The notes under the pieces were generated by a model. That model searched no databases, was not told the DNA's origin, and saw only the letters and a list, made by a program, of their open reading frames with translations. Source: Seiridium cupressi (taxonomy: Eukaryota > Ascomycota > Sordariomycetes > Amphisphaeriales > Sporocadaceae). Taken from it: a DNA stretch of 64,000 bases. A program made the translations under genes and the position numbers. The stretch lies in assembly GCA_036674765.1 (NCBI GenBank), contig JARVKI010000007.1, positions 620,001 through 684,000 of the forward strand, in the 5' to 3' direction. This document shows positions 34,691-45,900 of this stretch, piece after piece (the first letter of the stretch is position 1; every line of letters begins with the position of its first letter).

Positions 34691-35731
34691 ATGTCGAAAC
34701 TCAGCCAACTTCCTGACGAGCTTCAGCTTGCCACTGCTGCCCACGTCAAATACATACAGAGCTTGGATACCAAAAAGGACGAGTACGAGTACTGGTTGAC
34801 GGAACACCTGCGCATGAATGGCCTCTACTGGGGTCTCACGGCTCTCCATCTCCTGCGACATCCTGATGCTCTTCCTCGTGGCGAGACTATCGACTTTGTA
34901 CTCTCCTGCCAACACGCAAACGGAGGCTTCGGCGCCGCTCCTGGCCATGATGCGCACATGCTATCGACAGTTTCTGCCGTTCAGATCCTCGCCTTAGTAG
35001 ATGGCCTAGACGAGCTCGAAAAACGGGGCAAGGGCAAGGCGATTACAGGCAAATGTGTGTGGTCACCTCGTAGCGATTCCTCGAGCGTTGGCTGACGTGC
35101 GACAGTCATGGCAGACCTTCAGAATAAAGAGACGGGCACGTTTGCCGGTGATGAGTGGGGTGAAGAAGACACCCGTTTCCTCTACGGTGCCCTCAATGCG
35201 CTTTCTATTCTAGGCCTTCGGCACCTCGTAGATACCGACAGGGCTGTTAGCCACATTGTAGCCTGTGCCAACTTCGATGGCGGTTATGGCCTGACACCGG
35301 GCGCCGAGTCGCACTCAGGTCAGATCTTCACCTGCCTTGCAGCACTAACCATCGCCGGTCGTATGGACACAGTAGATGTCGACAAACTCGGTAGGTGGCT
35401 GAGCGAACGGCAAAAGTCCAACGGTGGGCTGAATGGGCGCCCCGAGAAAGACGAAGACGTGTGCTACAGCTGGTGGGTATTGAGCAGTCTGGCCATGATC
35501 GGCAAGACGCATTGGATCGACCGGGACGCCCTCATCAAGTTCATTCTACGATGTCAGGATACGGAGTTGGGCGGTTTCTCGGACAGGCCTGGCAACATGG
35601 TCGATGTTTGGCATACTTGTTTCGGCCTGACGGGCTTGAGTCTGCTTGGATATCCAGACATGGACACCATTGATCCCGTGTACTGTTTGCCCAAATCAAC
35701 CCTCGAGCGTGTGCTAAAGGCAGAGAGATAG
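34691..35731 (+). CDS. BET2: Rab geranylgeranyltransferase (GGTase II) beta subunit
   Basis: Two exons, 329 residues: 34691-35054 and 35106-35731. With the alpha subunit (Bet4) and the escort protein Rep, this enzyme attaches geranylgeranyl groups to C-terminal cysteines of Rab GTPases in the cytosol. The prenyltransferase repeats are visible: FVLSCQHANGGFGAAPGHDA, IVACANFDGGYGLTPGAESH, WLSERQKSNGGLNGRPEK and FILRCQDTELGGFSDRPGN. Zinc ligands are the Asp/Cys in KDEDVCYSWW and the His in VDVWHTCFGLTGLSLLG. Opening WLTEHLRMNGLYWGLTALHL and length (yeast Bet2: 325) agree. The intron keeps frame through an F codon (T/TC). Confidence 0.94.
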
Positions 35732-36468
35732 CAATAAGCTGAAGGGTCTGCATCTGGTAACGCAAGTCAAATGCTTACAGCGTGTTCCAAAGTTGCCCAC
35801 GCCACACCCCCTTCCCTTGCCCACTGATTTGTCTCTTACCATCTAATAACCTACTCGCTTACCTCTCTCCGGTAGCAGCTAGGATACAAGGCAAGAGTAG
35901 AGTGAGTTGTTTTGTCCCCATTAGATCCTGGCAATCCCATTGTCATGATCGCAAGGGACAAAATGAACATCCATGACTACAAACAACGAGCTCTCGAGGT
36001 TGGATTTTCTGGGCTCGGGATTTTTTGCCATTAGCTGGTCTCAAGCCTGGTGGTGGTAGCCCTTGTGTACAACGACCAAGGCTCTGACGATGCCAGGAAA
36101 TTCTACCTCGGATGTATAGTTTGTCTAAAAAGAAAATCCACAACTCTGATTTAGACCCAGAGATTGAGTGACCACACAAAGAAGCTGCGTAAATAGCACA
36201 ATGCGCGTGTTTATTTAGCCATGGAACACAATGAAATTATCGTGACACCCTATTGAGCAATCCCTTGAGTGAGCCAGCATCAGACTCGAGTGTTCTTGAC
36301 CTCTGGATCTGGGGATATATAAATCATGCACGTCTCCTTCTTTCTGGTCACACCCGTGTTCTTCAAGTACCGCACAGCTACTATCACGACCCAGCAAGTT
36401 CTTCAAGAATACGTATAAACCGAAACTGGTCCGCATAAAAGTCGAGCACAGACTACCGATTTCTTACC
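35732..36468. other. Intergenic, nothing supported
   Basis: 737 bp. Downstream of BET2 and upstream of the small ORF at 36469. No motif or repeat is seen. Confidence 0.5.
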
Positions 36469-36948
36469 ATGCCTAGTAGAACAATTCCGGTCACGCTCCG
36501 TTACGCGACCTCGCCAGATACGGCTAGCGATGACGTGAAAGTAGAGCTACGGGCCTTGCTTGAAGAGCTCAACGATGAGTACACCGAATTGAACGATACT
36601 AACTCTCTTGCAATTTTCGAGGGCTGGTTCGCATTTGTGCAGACACTAGTCCCGATCATTGGAACAACTACCATCCATGTGAGTGCTTTCGCGCCTCTCG
36701 AGTCTAATATTTCCAGCAATTACGACAATGAAAGCCACACCAGGGCACATTGTGATCATATGACCGGAAGGACAGTAATGTTGCAGAGTGAGCAAGAAAT
36801 CACAAATCAAATGATTTCCTTCCGAAATTATGCAACGCTGCTGTGGTGGAATCTTTCCGAAGAATCTCAGCAGTTGGCTGCTTCAGCAGTAGATTACTTG
36901 ATCCAAGAAGCCGACCGTATTATTGGAGGAAATACAGATGAAGAATAG
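36469..36948 (+). CDS. Small hypothetical protein
   Basis: A 159-residue frame with a good start context (ttaccATGcc). I do not recognise it. It is acidic, predicted soluble and helical, with no signal peptide or transmembrane segment. Notable stretches are VELRALLEELNDEYTELND, IFEGWFAFVQTLVPIIGTTT, and a C-terminal helical part ending ADRIIGGNTDEE. A GTGAGT...TTCCAG pair inside (36678-36715) would remove 38 bp and break the frame, so I read through it. It stands alone between BET2 and the LPMO gene. Confidence 0.5.
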   Translation: MPSRTIPVTLRYATSPDTASDDVKVELRALLEELNDEYTELNDTNSLAIFEGWFAFVQTLVPIIGTTTIHVSAFAPLESNISSNYDNESHTRAHCDHMTGRTVMLQSEQEITNQMISFRNYATLLWWNLSEESQQLAASAVDYLIQEADRIIGGNTDEE

Positions 36949-37576
36949 AAAAAGAGAACTCTTACCATTGTTGATCAGAGCAGCCAATGCATCCCTAGCT
37001 AAAAGATGTAGATTTACTACGGCTAACTCACAAACAACTGTAGGTCAGGTAACTTCCAACTAGCATAATATTATCAAGCACACACCCTTTACCCTCTTTG
37101 AGTAAATCTTCCATATTATTGATCGAAGAGCATTCGTCCATTTCTGGGTAAGGAAGCCCACGTCAAATCTCTAACAAATATCTAAAACATTACCGTTTAG
37201 CATACCATCCGCCATCTGGAGTTAACAGGCGTGCTCAAGAAAGTCAGATGCATAGATTTCTCAGATAATTAGCATAGGCGCTCCACTTAGATGTCAGATC
37301 AGAAAGGAATCACTACTTATAAGCATTCTCCGGAGAAAATTACGTCGCTGGGTTTTATTACGAAGTAAACGAGACAGCATTATGACTTGCTATACAGTCA
37401 TTGCTGATCAGTGAGCATTTAGATCATGAATTGTGGCAAGTCAATTATTGCTAGAAAATCGTGACAGCTGTGTCCCGAGCCAACGTTAATCCACCCGAGA
37501 ACCCAACCGAAGGAGTTAAAACGAATCGGGACCATTTTAGCTGCAGCTTGAATGGCTAGACATCCACTGTCAGGTT
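36949..37576. other. AT-rich spacer
   Basis: 628 bp, AT-rich, stops in all frames. Nothing is supported. Confidence 0.5.
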
Positions 37577-38789
37577 TTAGATGCCTGCCATATTTTGTTG
37601 ATCACTCCAGCCATCATCTCCCCACACCTGGCCTCCAGGAGCGGTATAAGGGTTATCAGCTGAGATGTCACGGTACTCAAGGAAGATCTGTTGACGAGGT
37701 TGGCATGGACAGCATGTAAATTTACATCGGACAAACTCACGCTCGTGGTGTCGTCCGGCTGGTAAGCACCAGGCAGGGCGATGCCCGTTGGCAGCTGAGT
37801 CGTACCACTGCCCGTGATAGTGATCTGGTTGCAGCTGGGGTAGAACTGCGCGAGGGAACCGTTCGTATTGGTGCGTTGTAAGCCGAGTATCTCGTGTCTG
37901 TCTGATTGTCAACATTCCTGTTCTTTCAGAAAAGAAACGTGGGGAGGAGGAGACGGACCGTAGCAAATACTCTCCGGGAGCAATCGAGGAGGGCAAAGTC
38001 ACGGACCAAGTACTGTTCTGGGTCGGTAGTCGCTTCGAAGCCCACGGCGGGTCAAGTGTGGCATCGTAGCCAGCCTGGTGAATCTTGACCCAGACATCAC
38101 CAGTCGAGCCGGAAAAGGCCTCGCACGATCCATCACAAGAGGCTAGATATGTCATGACTGCCCAATGTAAAAATAAGTTCTCGCCACCTTGAACAAGCAG
38201 AAGAAGTATATCGGTTGACGTGACTTACTATCAGGACAAAATTGTTAGCTTCTCACTTCTTCTAACATTTAACAGAATATTCCTTCAGGCATAGGGCTGA
38301 TCGGTATTTGGCATATCGTCTTGACCAAGCCAAACTCGATACTAGAGCCTATACCTTCTAGACTACTCAGAGGAAAGTCCGAGCCAATATGCTCTTTGTA
38401 CTTACCTCGGGCCGGGATGATCGGATTCCCAATCGGTCCAGTAGAGAGTGAGCTTGTCGCCGGCAGCGACTTCTGCGGTGATGTTCACAGGGACGTTGTT
38501 AGGTTGATCTTCAGCACCGTAGTTGCAGGTAATGGCATCGGTCTGAGGGACAGGTCTTAGCACTTCCAACTTTGATCAGACGTTCATGGTGACCAACCGT
38601 AAAATACCCATCCGTGACTGGGCCATTATCAAGAAACTTGCGAGTTATCTTGTTCACATTTTTCTGGGGATCCTTGTACGGATTCCAAGTATCGACCAAA
38701 GAATCCCCAAAGAGGATCTGCTGTACATAGCCATGCGCAGATACAGTGGTGGCGAAAAGCGCCAGTAACGGGAGATGGTTGAGCTGCAT
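37577..38789 (-). CDS. AA9 lytic polysaccharide monooxygenase, with a frame break at one junction
   Basis: Secreted copper enzyme that oxidatively cleaves cellulose or related glucans. Exons read as 38598-38789, 38406-38542, 37959-38157, 37741-37897 and 37577-37687. The signal peptide MQLNHLPLLALFATTVSA is followed by His19, the mature N-terminal His of the copper brace (HGYVQ). The second brace His is in WESDHPGP (residue 106, mature 88). LLRHEILGLQ supplies the second-sphere His, and QFYPSCNQ the Gln and axial Tyr. The disulphide cysteines (ITCN, CDGSC) are present. There is no cellulose-binding module; it ends SDQQNMAGI. The five exons total 796 nt, one base too many. The error sits at exon 2/exon 3, where GP should meet VMTYLASC; intron 2 is also unusually long (248 bp). 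It may be a recent pseudogene, use a micro-exon, or reflect a sequence error. Confidence 0.8.
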
Positions 38790-39826
38790 TTTGAGTATTG
38801 GATTACCCACAAAGGTTGCCTTAAGTCAGCGAGTGCAAGATAGACATCTTGATGCACTTCTGGCTATAGTGCTTCACGTGGATGATACGAGGGCTATATC
38901 TAGTATCTGACCTGCTCAAAATAAAAGGATTGTTGTTGGTGGAAAATCAGGTCAGAACCTGTTTGAAGTGACTCTCATGAAGTGCGTGGGCAAGGCCATT
39001 TGCTTGACACTGACCGCCAAGCATTATGTAACCCAAATACTACGATGAACCATGGCACGCATCACATACCGCGCTGTTGTGGCTGCTGCTATAGTGTAAG
39101 GCTTGACTTAACAAGCTCATCGTTTGGTGCAACTTACAGGGGCTGGCACTCAGGGTTGATGCTACGATCGAAACACAGGAAGCCATCGGAAGCTCGCAAT
39201 GATTTAACAACCACTCACATCAAGATGCCATACATATATAGTCAGGCCATCTTTGAAATTGGAATGTTACCTGCTGTGTATGTATGCAGAGCACTCAAAC
39301 AAGCAAGCAACTGGGTCAAGTCAGCGTGGAAGTCCAAGCGGCAAGTGCTGTTGTACGACCATTACTGAGTGGCATCGCATAACAGTACAGTAGTTACGGA
39401 GCCTCGTTTTCCGCCGAAAGCGCCTTTAGGGGTCTTGGAGGTTATTTGACCGCATCCGGCTCAGGAGATGTGAGGTGCCAAGCTGAGCGTTTGATTAGTG
39501 GCATTACTATGTCCGCCGACTAATCAATCAGATTGGCTGGGGTGACACCAAACCACTGCGATTCCTGCGAACGGCCTCTCCCGCGAAAGTAGATTGCATC
39601 CGAAACGAGCAAGCCGTCCTATTTGTATTTTCGTTCATGTGTTCAACAACCAGTCTCGTTACGACCAGTCGTTTTACCATTATGCCAGTCTACCAAAAGA
39701 CATGTCTGTAAACAAGCAGAAGCCATCTTAAGGAGACGGACGCGGATATCCGTAACGCCATACCCAACATTCAAACATTGCTACAATCCAGACCATCTTC
39801 AACTCCAGTGTATCGCTTCTTGACCC
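38790..39826. other. LPMO upstream region / MCM7 downstream region
   Basis: Contains the LPMO promoter (about 38790-39400). Both genes are on the minus strand, so the 39.4-39.8 kb part is the 3' side of MCM7. No further gene is supported. Confidence 0.5.
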
Positions 39827-42433
39827 CTACTCGTCGTCATCATCGTTGCCACCGGTGTTGATAAACAGCAGCCTTGTACCATTTCCAGCAGTTTGCCAGA
39901 CCTGTAGGATATGATCAGTGGACCTGGCCTGAAATGCGTTGTCCCCAAAAGGAGATGAATACTCACATCGATGCTAGCATACTCATCCAAAGCAGTCAGC
40001 CACTGGTCTTCCGTGAAGCCCTTTGCCAGGACTCTTTCCCTGACCTTGCGCAAGCTTAACTCCACAGCAGCCTCCTCGTCGTCCTCATCGACATCGTCGG
40101 GTCTGCAAGCACCACTCTCTAGGAAGCCCTTGACAAGCTCCAAGATCCTGGTATTGGCATCTCGACCACGCTTGCGCGGGCCCTCGTGGGCAGCCAAGCT
40201 CTCCTTGCTGGCCTCGACCAGGCGAAGAGCCTCGTCACAATCATCCTGATCTACGGAGTCCGCGAAACGGAGGCGAGCCAATGCCTGGGCTAGACGAACA
40301 ACACCAAGAAGTGTACGGGGTGTGGTGTGTGCGAAGTTCTGGCCCTTCGACTCAGCGACCTTCTGGGCCTTTCGCAGGCGGACATAAGTTTTGGTGAGAT
40401 ATTCCGTCACAGTCTCGGGAACCGTGGGCCGGTATGTTCGCGCCTTGGCGACATATGCCCGGACCTCATGCGGTGTGAAGACAACATTCGGGACCTCGCC
40501 TGAGCTGTTGGTGGCGGCCGAGGTCGGGTTGTTAGCATAGAGGTCAGGATGCTTGCTGTGCATGTGCACATAAGCGACATGCTTGGCAAGTTGAGCATCA
40601 CTCTCACGGGTTGGGGTATCTAGAAGCAGGAAAAGAACGTCGAAACGAGACAGGAGCGCTGCAGGAAGATTGATGTTCTCGACTGGCGAGATCCTGGGGT
40701 TGTATCGACCATAGATAGGGTTAGCGGCGGCAAGTATAGAGGTCCTAGCATTGAGGGTTGTCGAAATGCCAGCCTTGGAAATAGAGATCGTCTGTTGCTC
40801 CATGACTTCGTGAATAGCCGTTCTGTCGTTGTCGTCCATCTTGTCGAACTCATCAATGCAGCAGATACCGTTATCTGCTAGAACGAGAGCACCGCCTTCG
40901 AGGACCATCTCATCCGTGACAGGATCACGCATCACGGCCGCTGTCAGACCAACACCACTGGATCCACGACCAGAAGTGTACACGCCTCGGGGCGCAACCT
41001 TGGTAATGTATTTCAAAAGCTGGGACTTGGCAACACCAGGATCACCCATCAAGCAGATGTTGATGTCACCACGAATACGCATGCCATCACCCATCTCCTT
41101 TGTCACACCACCGACCAGTAATAGGAGTAGTGCCTTTTTGACATCCAGATGGCCAAAGATCTCAGGGGCGATAGACTTGGCCAGCATTTCATATACGGCA
41201 CCGGACTGGCTGAAGGTTTGGATGCGACGAAGTAACCTGTCGTCAACGACCATCTGGTCGTAGGCCTTCTTGTGCTGTGCAATGTGGTGGGCTTCCACAT
41301 AGGTATCTGTGAGCAGCCCAGCGCGCATGGCTTGGAAGCCTGTGTAAGGCGTAGGCAGAAAGATGCCAGAGATGTCGACGACATCACCAGGGTTGACTTG
41401 TCGAACGGTGCTTCCATAGCACATGATGGTCAATGTGCGAGGAATTTGGCCGATCGGTACCTGCTCGGCCATCTCTTGTACCTTGACCTCCTGGAAGGGT
41501 AAGAACTTGGAAGCACGCGAGGACTGGAAGAGCTGTCCCTTGGATTGGTTGTCCTTGCATTCTTGAGATGGACACATTGTTAGAGGTGAATATGACTTGT
41601 CGTTGACAGGCTGGAAGATCTCGCAACCACAGCGGTCACAGGTGTAAGCGCCCACTTGAACGACGGGCTTGACATCGGATACTCTTGTCGCAATGCCGCG
41701 GATCGTGATGAGGTGCCCAAGGTGTTCACCCCGGACCTGCCGCACAGCCAGCGCCTTGACGGGATTCTCCGGGGTTGATGTTCTCGGCTTGAAGACCAAT
41801 GTGTATCGGCGCGTGAGTTGGGCGGGAAAAGTGGACTCCAACATATCTGGGTTGTCGGTATTCTCGGCGATCTGAGCCACCTCACGATTCCGGGCTTGCC
41901 TTCTCTCCATGATCACGTCGAGAACGTCGTCCTTGAAGGTGACTCCTGTTGTAGGCGCAGGCATTTTGTTATCAATAGCTCGTGATATGATTTCAACATA
42001 GTGCTTCGTGTTGGTCTCAATGGACTCGACTAGGTTCAGAACCTGTGCCTCTTCGCTATCTGCTTCCCACTGCGACATCATGTTAGCATGGGCGACGCCT
42101 GCACACAAGCAGCATCTTACGTACCGATGCAATGTCGTCCAGCTCTACCAAGACCTCGTCGATGGTGCGGTCGGCCAGCCCCTGCATCAATTCGGCATAT
42201 TTGTGTTTTGGTTGTCTCTGAGCAGCCTTTTGTCTCCGGCGTTGCTCCTGGGCGCCATCGTCCTCGTCCATAAAGTCATACTCGTCACTCAAGTCATCCT
42301 CGTCGATACTAATCTGGCCGATCGCATGGGTGATGGTGTCCTGGGGCGACGTCTTGAATTTCTGAAGAAAATCTTCGAAGGCTGCTTGTTGCGCCTCATA
42401 GTCAACAAGGTTTCGGTACTGAAGAAGCGCCAT
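39827..42433 (-). CDS. MCM7: DNA replication licensing factor Mcm7
   Basis: Three exons, 828 residues: 42125-42433, 39967-42069 and 39827-39901, with introns of 55 and 65 bp. Mcm7 is one of the six subunits of the Mcm2-7 helicase, loaded at origins in G1 and active in S phase. The N-terminus begins [17 protein letters not shown] zinc-binding segment (CDRCGC, then CPSQEC) lies near residue 246. Walker A GDPGVAKS is near 443, Walker [12 protein letters not shown] follows, and the arginine finger is [13 protein letters not shown]. The last 24 codons lie in a separate 75-nt exon ([18 protein letters not shown], then acidic). Start at 42433 is the ATG that opens the family-like sequence. Three ACGCG boxes 157-202 bp upstream suggest G1/S control. 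Confidence 0.96.
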
Positions 42434-42985
42434 CCTGAGCAATTGCGTTGCTGCTATCACTCTCAACTACAGTAGGAGGGTTAGGTGATTGCGAATGTGG
42501 GAGGGAGAAATCGACTTGCGCGGCAACGACGTGTCGCAGGAGGGTCCGAATCGTCGCCCCGGGTGGTTGGACTCAATTTCAAAAGCTGAACGCGCCAGGG
42601 GTAAATTGAGACGCGCTGGGCTGCCCCTCGACGCGCCAGTTTGGCGTCCGCCAGTGCCTTTTATCTCGATGGTCTCAGACCCAGTAAAGCCCCAATCTGG
42701 CGGGCACTTATGTTCAAGAACCAGCCGAAGGAACGAGATTGCTCGTTGGTAAGGAGGAGGCTGCATAAAAAGTGCATCTGCATGGCATTGGCGCCGTTGA
42801 GTCAATCACTGCCTCGGCTTCGGCACATGCTGAGACCAGCCCCGGACCCAGTCCACCAAAGCTCCGTATCCTGGGACCATGCCGAAGCTCGACGTCAGCT
42901 CCAAACCCGGCGACATGCTATTCTTCTTGGGAAACGAGTGGTTTTAGAGGGATTCTGGATATCTGCTGTAATATTGTAGCCAGCT
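42434..42985. promoter_or_regulatory. Bidirectional promoter region, MCM7 / PEX1
   Basis: 552 bp between the two start codons. The side near MCM7 contains the ACGCG cluster. A plus-strand frame reading through part of it has no start and is ignored. Confidence 0.6.
42590..42635. promoter_or_regulatory. Cluster of three MCB-like ACGCG(C) boxes
   Basis: ACGCGC occurs at 42590, 42611 and 42631, spaced 21 and 20 bp, about two helical turns. ACGCG is the core of the MluI cell-cycle box bound by MBF (Mbp1-type APSES factors), which drives G1/S genes including replication factors. Position upstream of MCM7 fits. Binding itself is inferred. Confidence 0.6.
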
Positions 42986-45900
42986 ATGGCTTCTCGAAAG
43001 AACGCGCAGTCCACCGCTGCCGAGATCTCTTTCGTCCATCTGAAGAATTGCCTGGTGAACCTCCCCTCCTCACTCGTCTCCCTCCTCGTCAACCTCAATA
43101 CTCCAGCGCAGAATGTCGTCGTCGAGCTCAATTACAGAACCGCTCATTCGAACGCCTCCACGCAAGCCAATGGCGCATCCTCGCAACGATCGATTTACGT
43201 AGGATGGACTGGCCTGCCCAGCAAGCGCAAGCTTGCATCCCTAGTCGGTCGCGACGGCATCAATGGGTCGCGTGGCACCGTGAGAGACCAGGAAGTCGCT
43301 TCGGTTGAAGTAGATGCCATTTTGGCCTCAACTGTTGGTTTGAATGACGGCCAGAAGGTGATGGCTATCATACACGTCGACCCTCCGCTTGCCCACACTG
43401 TCAACATTGAGCCACTTACACCCGAGGACTGGGAGATCATAGAACTCCATGCCACTTTCTTGGAAACCAACATGCTCTCGCAGATACGCGCCTTACCGAA
43501 CCCGACTTATACGATCGCACAAGGACCACCGCCATTGCCTCATCCTTTGACACTGTATCTATCGCCGACCTCTACAGCCAACGTTAAGGTGGTGTCGCTG
43601 GAGCCCGCGCCTGCTGCAAACGTGCCATTTGTAAAGATCGGACCCAATGCGGAAGTGATTGTCGCGCCAAAAACGCGAGCGAAGCCACCAAAAGGGAATC
43701 GCGAAAGCCGTAGTGTGGGCGGCACCTCAAGGAGAAGTGGGAAAAGTTCAACGAGCACCGCCAAGAGGCGGAATGGACGGGAAGAAAAGAAGGCTGCACT
43801 ATTTCTCAGGGCGGTGGAACGGCGGTTCTGTGACGAATGGTTCGATGACTCCGCCGACGTTCAGGACTTGAGCGTCTGGGTCGACAGAGATTTACTGGTG
43901 TCTAAGGACTTTAAGGGTGTAAACTATGCAGTTGTTAATGTCGTCAAACCAGCTGGACTCCAACCGCCTACCGATCCCCAGAAGCAGCAACAAGATGTGC
44001 CTGCTAATACGGAAGCAACCAAGGCTAGCGAAAAGGTCATTGCACATCTGAGGCCCTGGGATGACCCCCCAGATAGCCAAACTGTAGCCTTGTCTTCGAC
44101 CCTTTGTGCTACACTTGCAAGCTCGGGTATGATCGGAGGTGTGGTCAAGATTGAGCCTGCTCCTCCACCAGTCTCACGGAGCACTGTCCAGCAGCTGAAA
44201 ATTTACCCTTTCCAAACGACCAGCGCTAGAACCTCAGAAGGCCTACGGTTCGGCGGGGAGTCGAAAGCAGAGAAGGAAGAGGCTGCCAAAATAATCACAC
44301 GTACTTACGGTGGTACTGCTGGGAAAGGATTATTCCACGGACCCATGACTGACGGCATGATTCTCCCATCATTTCACGATGAGTTCGAAGTGCCCCAGGG
44401 TTGGGAAGGAGGCATCGTCAAGCTTGATCCCCCATCAGTAATCACAGGTTCCAGAGAGCCTGTGAACTGGTACCTTGGATCCGAAAGGCCGGTTTCGCTT
44501 GATGTTCAGATGCCAATACCGAAACCACTCTGGTTGGATGAAAAAGATCATGAGGATGGAGAGCCCTCACCCGAGTCGATACTAGTTGGCATCGATTCGC
44601 TCTTGACCGAGGTCAAGTCACACTTATCACATATGTCCTCGGTGTTGCTGACCGGAGCCTTGGGCTCCGGGAAAACTTCCGTCGTAAAATCCTTAGCTTA
44701 CAGTCTGCGGCACGATTCTTTGTTTCACACAAGTTACTTCCCCTGTCGCCGACTGGTCAATGATGAGAGCAGGATATCTACAATCAAGGAAACTATCAAT
44801 AGAGTCTTCATGAGGGCGAGTTGGGGTGCGCGACTTGGCGGCAAGGCACTTGTCATTTTAGATGATCTCGACAAACTCTGCCCTGCCGAGACTGAACTGC
44901 AGGTCGGCAATGACAATGGGCGAAGTCGTCAAATAAGCGAAATCATCAGCTCGATAGTCCGACAATACTCTACCCGCGACAGCAGTGTGGTTCTTCTTGT
45001 TACCGCCCAAGGCAAGGACTCTCTCAATAACGTCATCATTGGCGGCCATGTTGTGCGCGAGATTGTGGATTTGAAAGCCCCAGATAAAAATGCCAGGAGA
45101 CGAGTCATGGAAACCGTTGTGGGTCAACATACTGTGTCTCCAACCGCACCTCGCGCATATGAGACTGATCAGAGCCGGCCGACGACAGCAGATGGAAGTG
45201 TAAAGGGCGAAGACAGTGTGGCTTGGATGGATGGCGGTAGCAGTCGGTCAAGCAGGAGGAATTCGATGGCAATATCGAACACAGAAGGGTTTCTCCTGGA
45301 CCCCGAACTGGACTTTCTTGATATTGCAGGTGAGATCGATGGCTACATGCCTGGTGATTTGATCCTCCTGGTGTCGCGAGCCCGCAATGAAGCACTCATT
45401 CGATCTGTCAGCGGAAACCCTTCGAACAAGTCTTTGGATGTGATGCAACTCAGTCGCATAGACTTCGACAATGCCCTGAAGGGTTTTACACCGGCATCTC
45501 TCCGTAACGTAACTCTGCAGTCATCAACGACGACGTTCTCCTCCATTGGCGGACTCGGCGAAACACGGCGTATTCTCCTTGAGACACTTCAGTACCCTAC
45601 TAAATACGCGCCCATCTTCGCGCAGTGCCCCCTTCGTTTGCGGTCAGGTTTGCTGCTCTACGGGTATCCAGGATGCGGCAAGACTCTGCTAGCATCCGCT
45701 GTTGCGGGGGAATGCGGTCTCAACTTCATCAGTGTCAAGGGTCCAGAAATTCTCAACAAATACATCGGTGCCTCTGAGAAGAGCGTTCGCGACTTGTTTG
45801 AGAGAGCGAGTGCTGCAAAGCCTTGTGTTCTCTTCTTCGATGAATTTGACTCGATTGCGCCAAAACGCGGCCACGACTCTACAGGTGTTACTGATCGCGT

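Noticed and set aside
36678..36715. Apparent intron inside the small ORF at 36469
   Set aside because: Removing 38 bp shifts the frame into an immediate stop, while reading through stays open to 36948.
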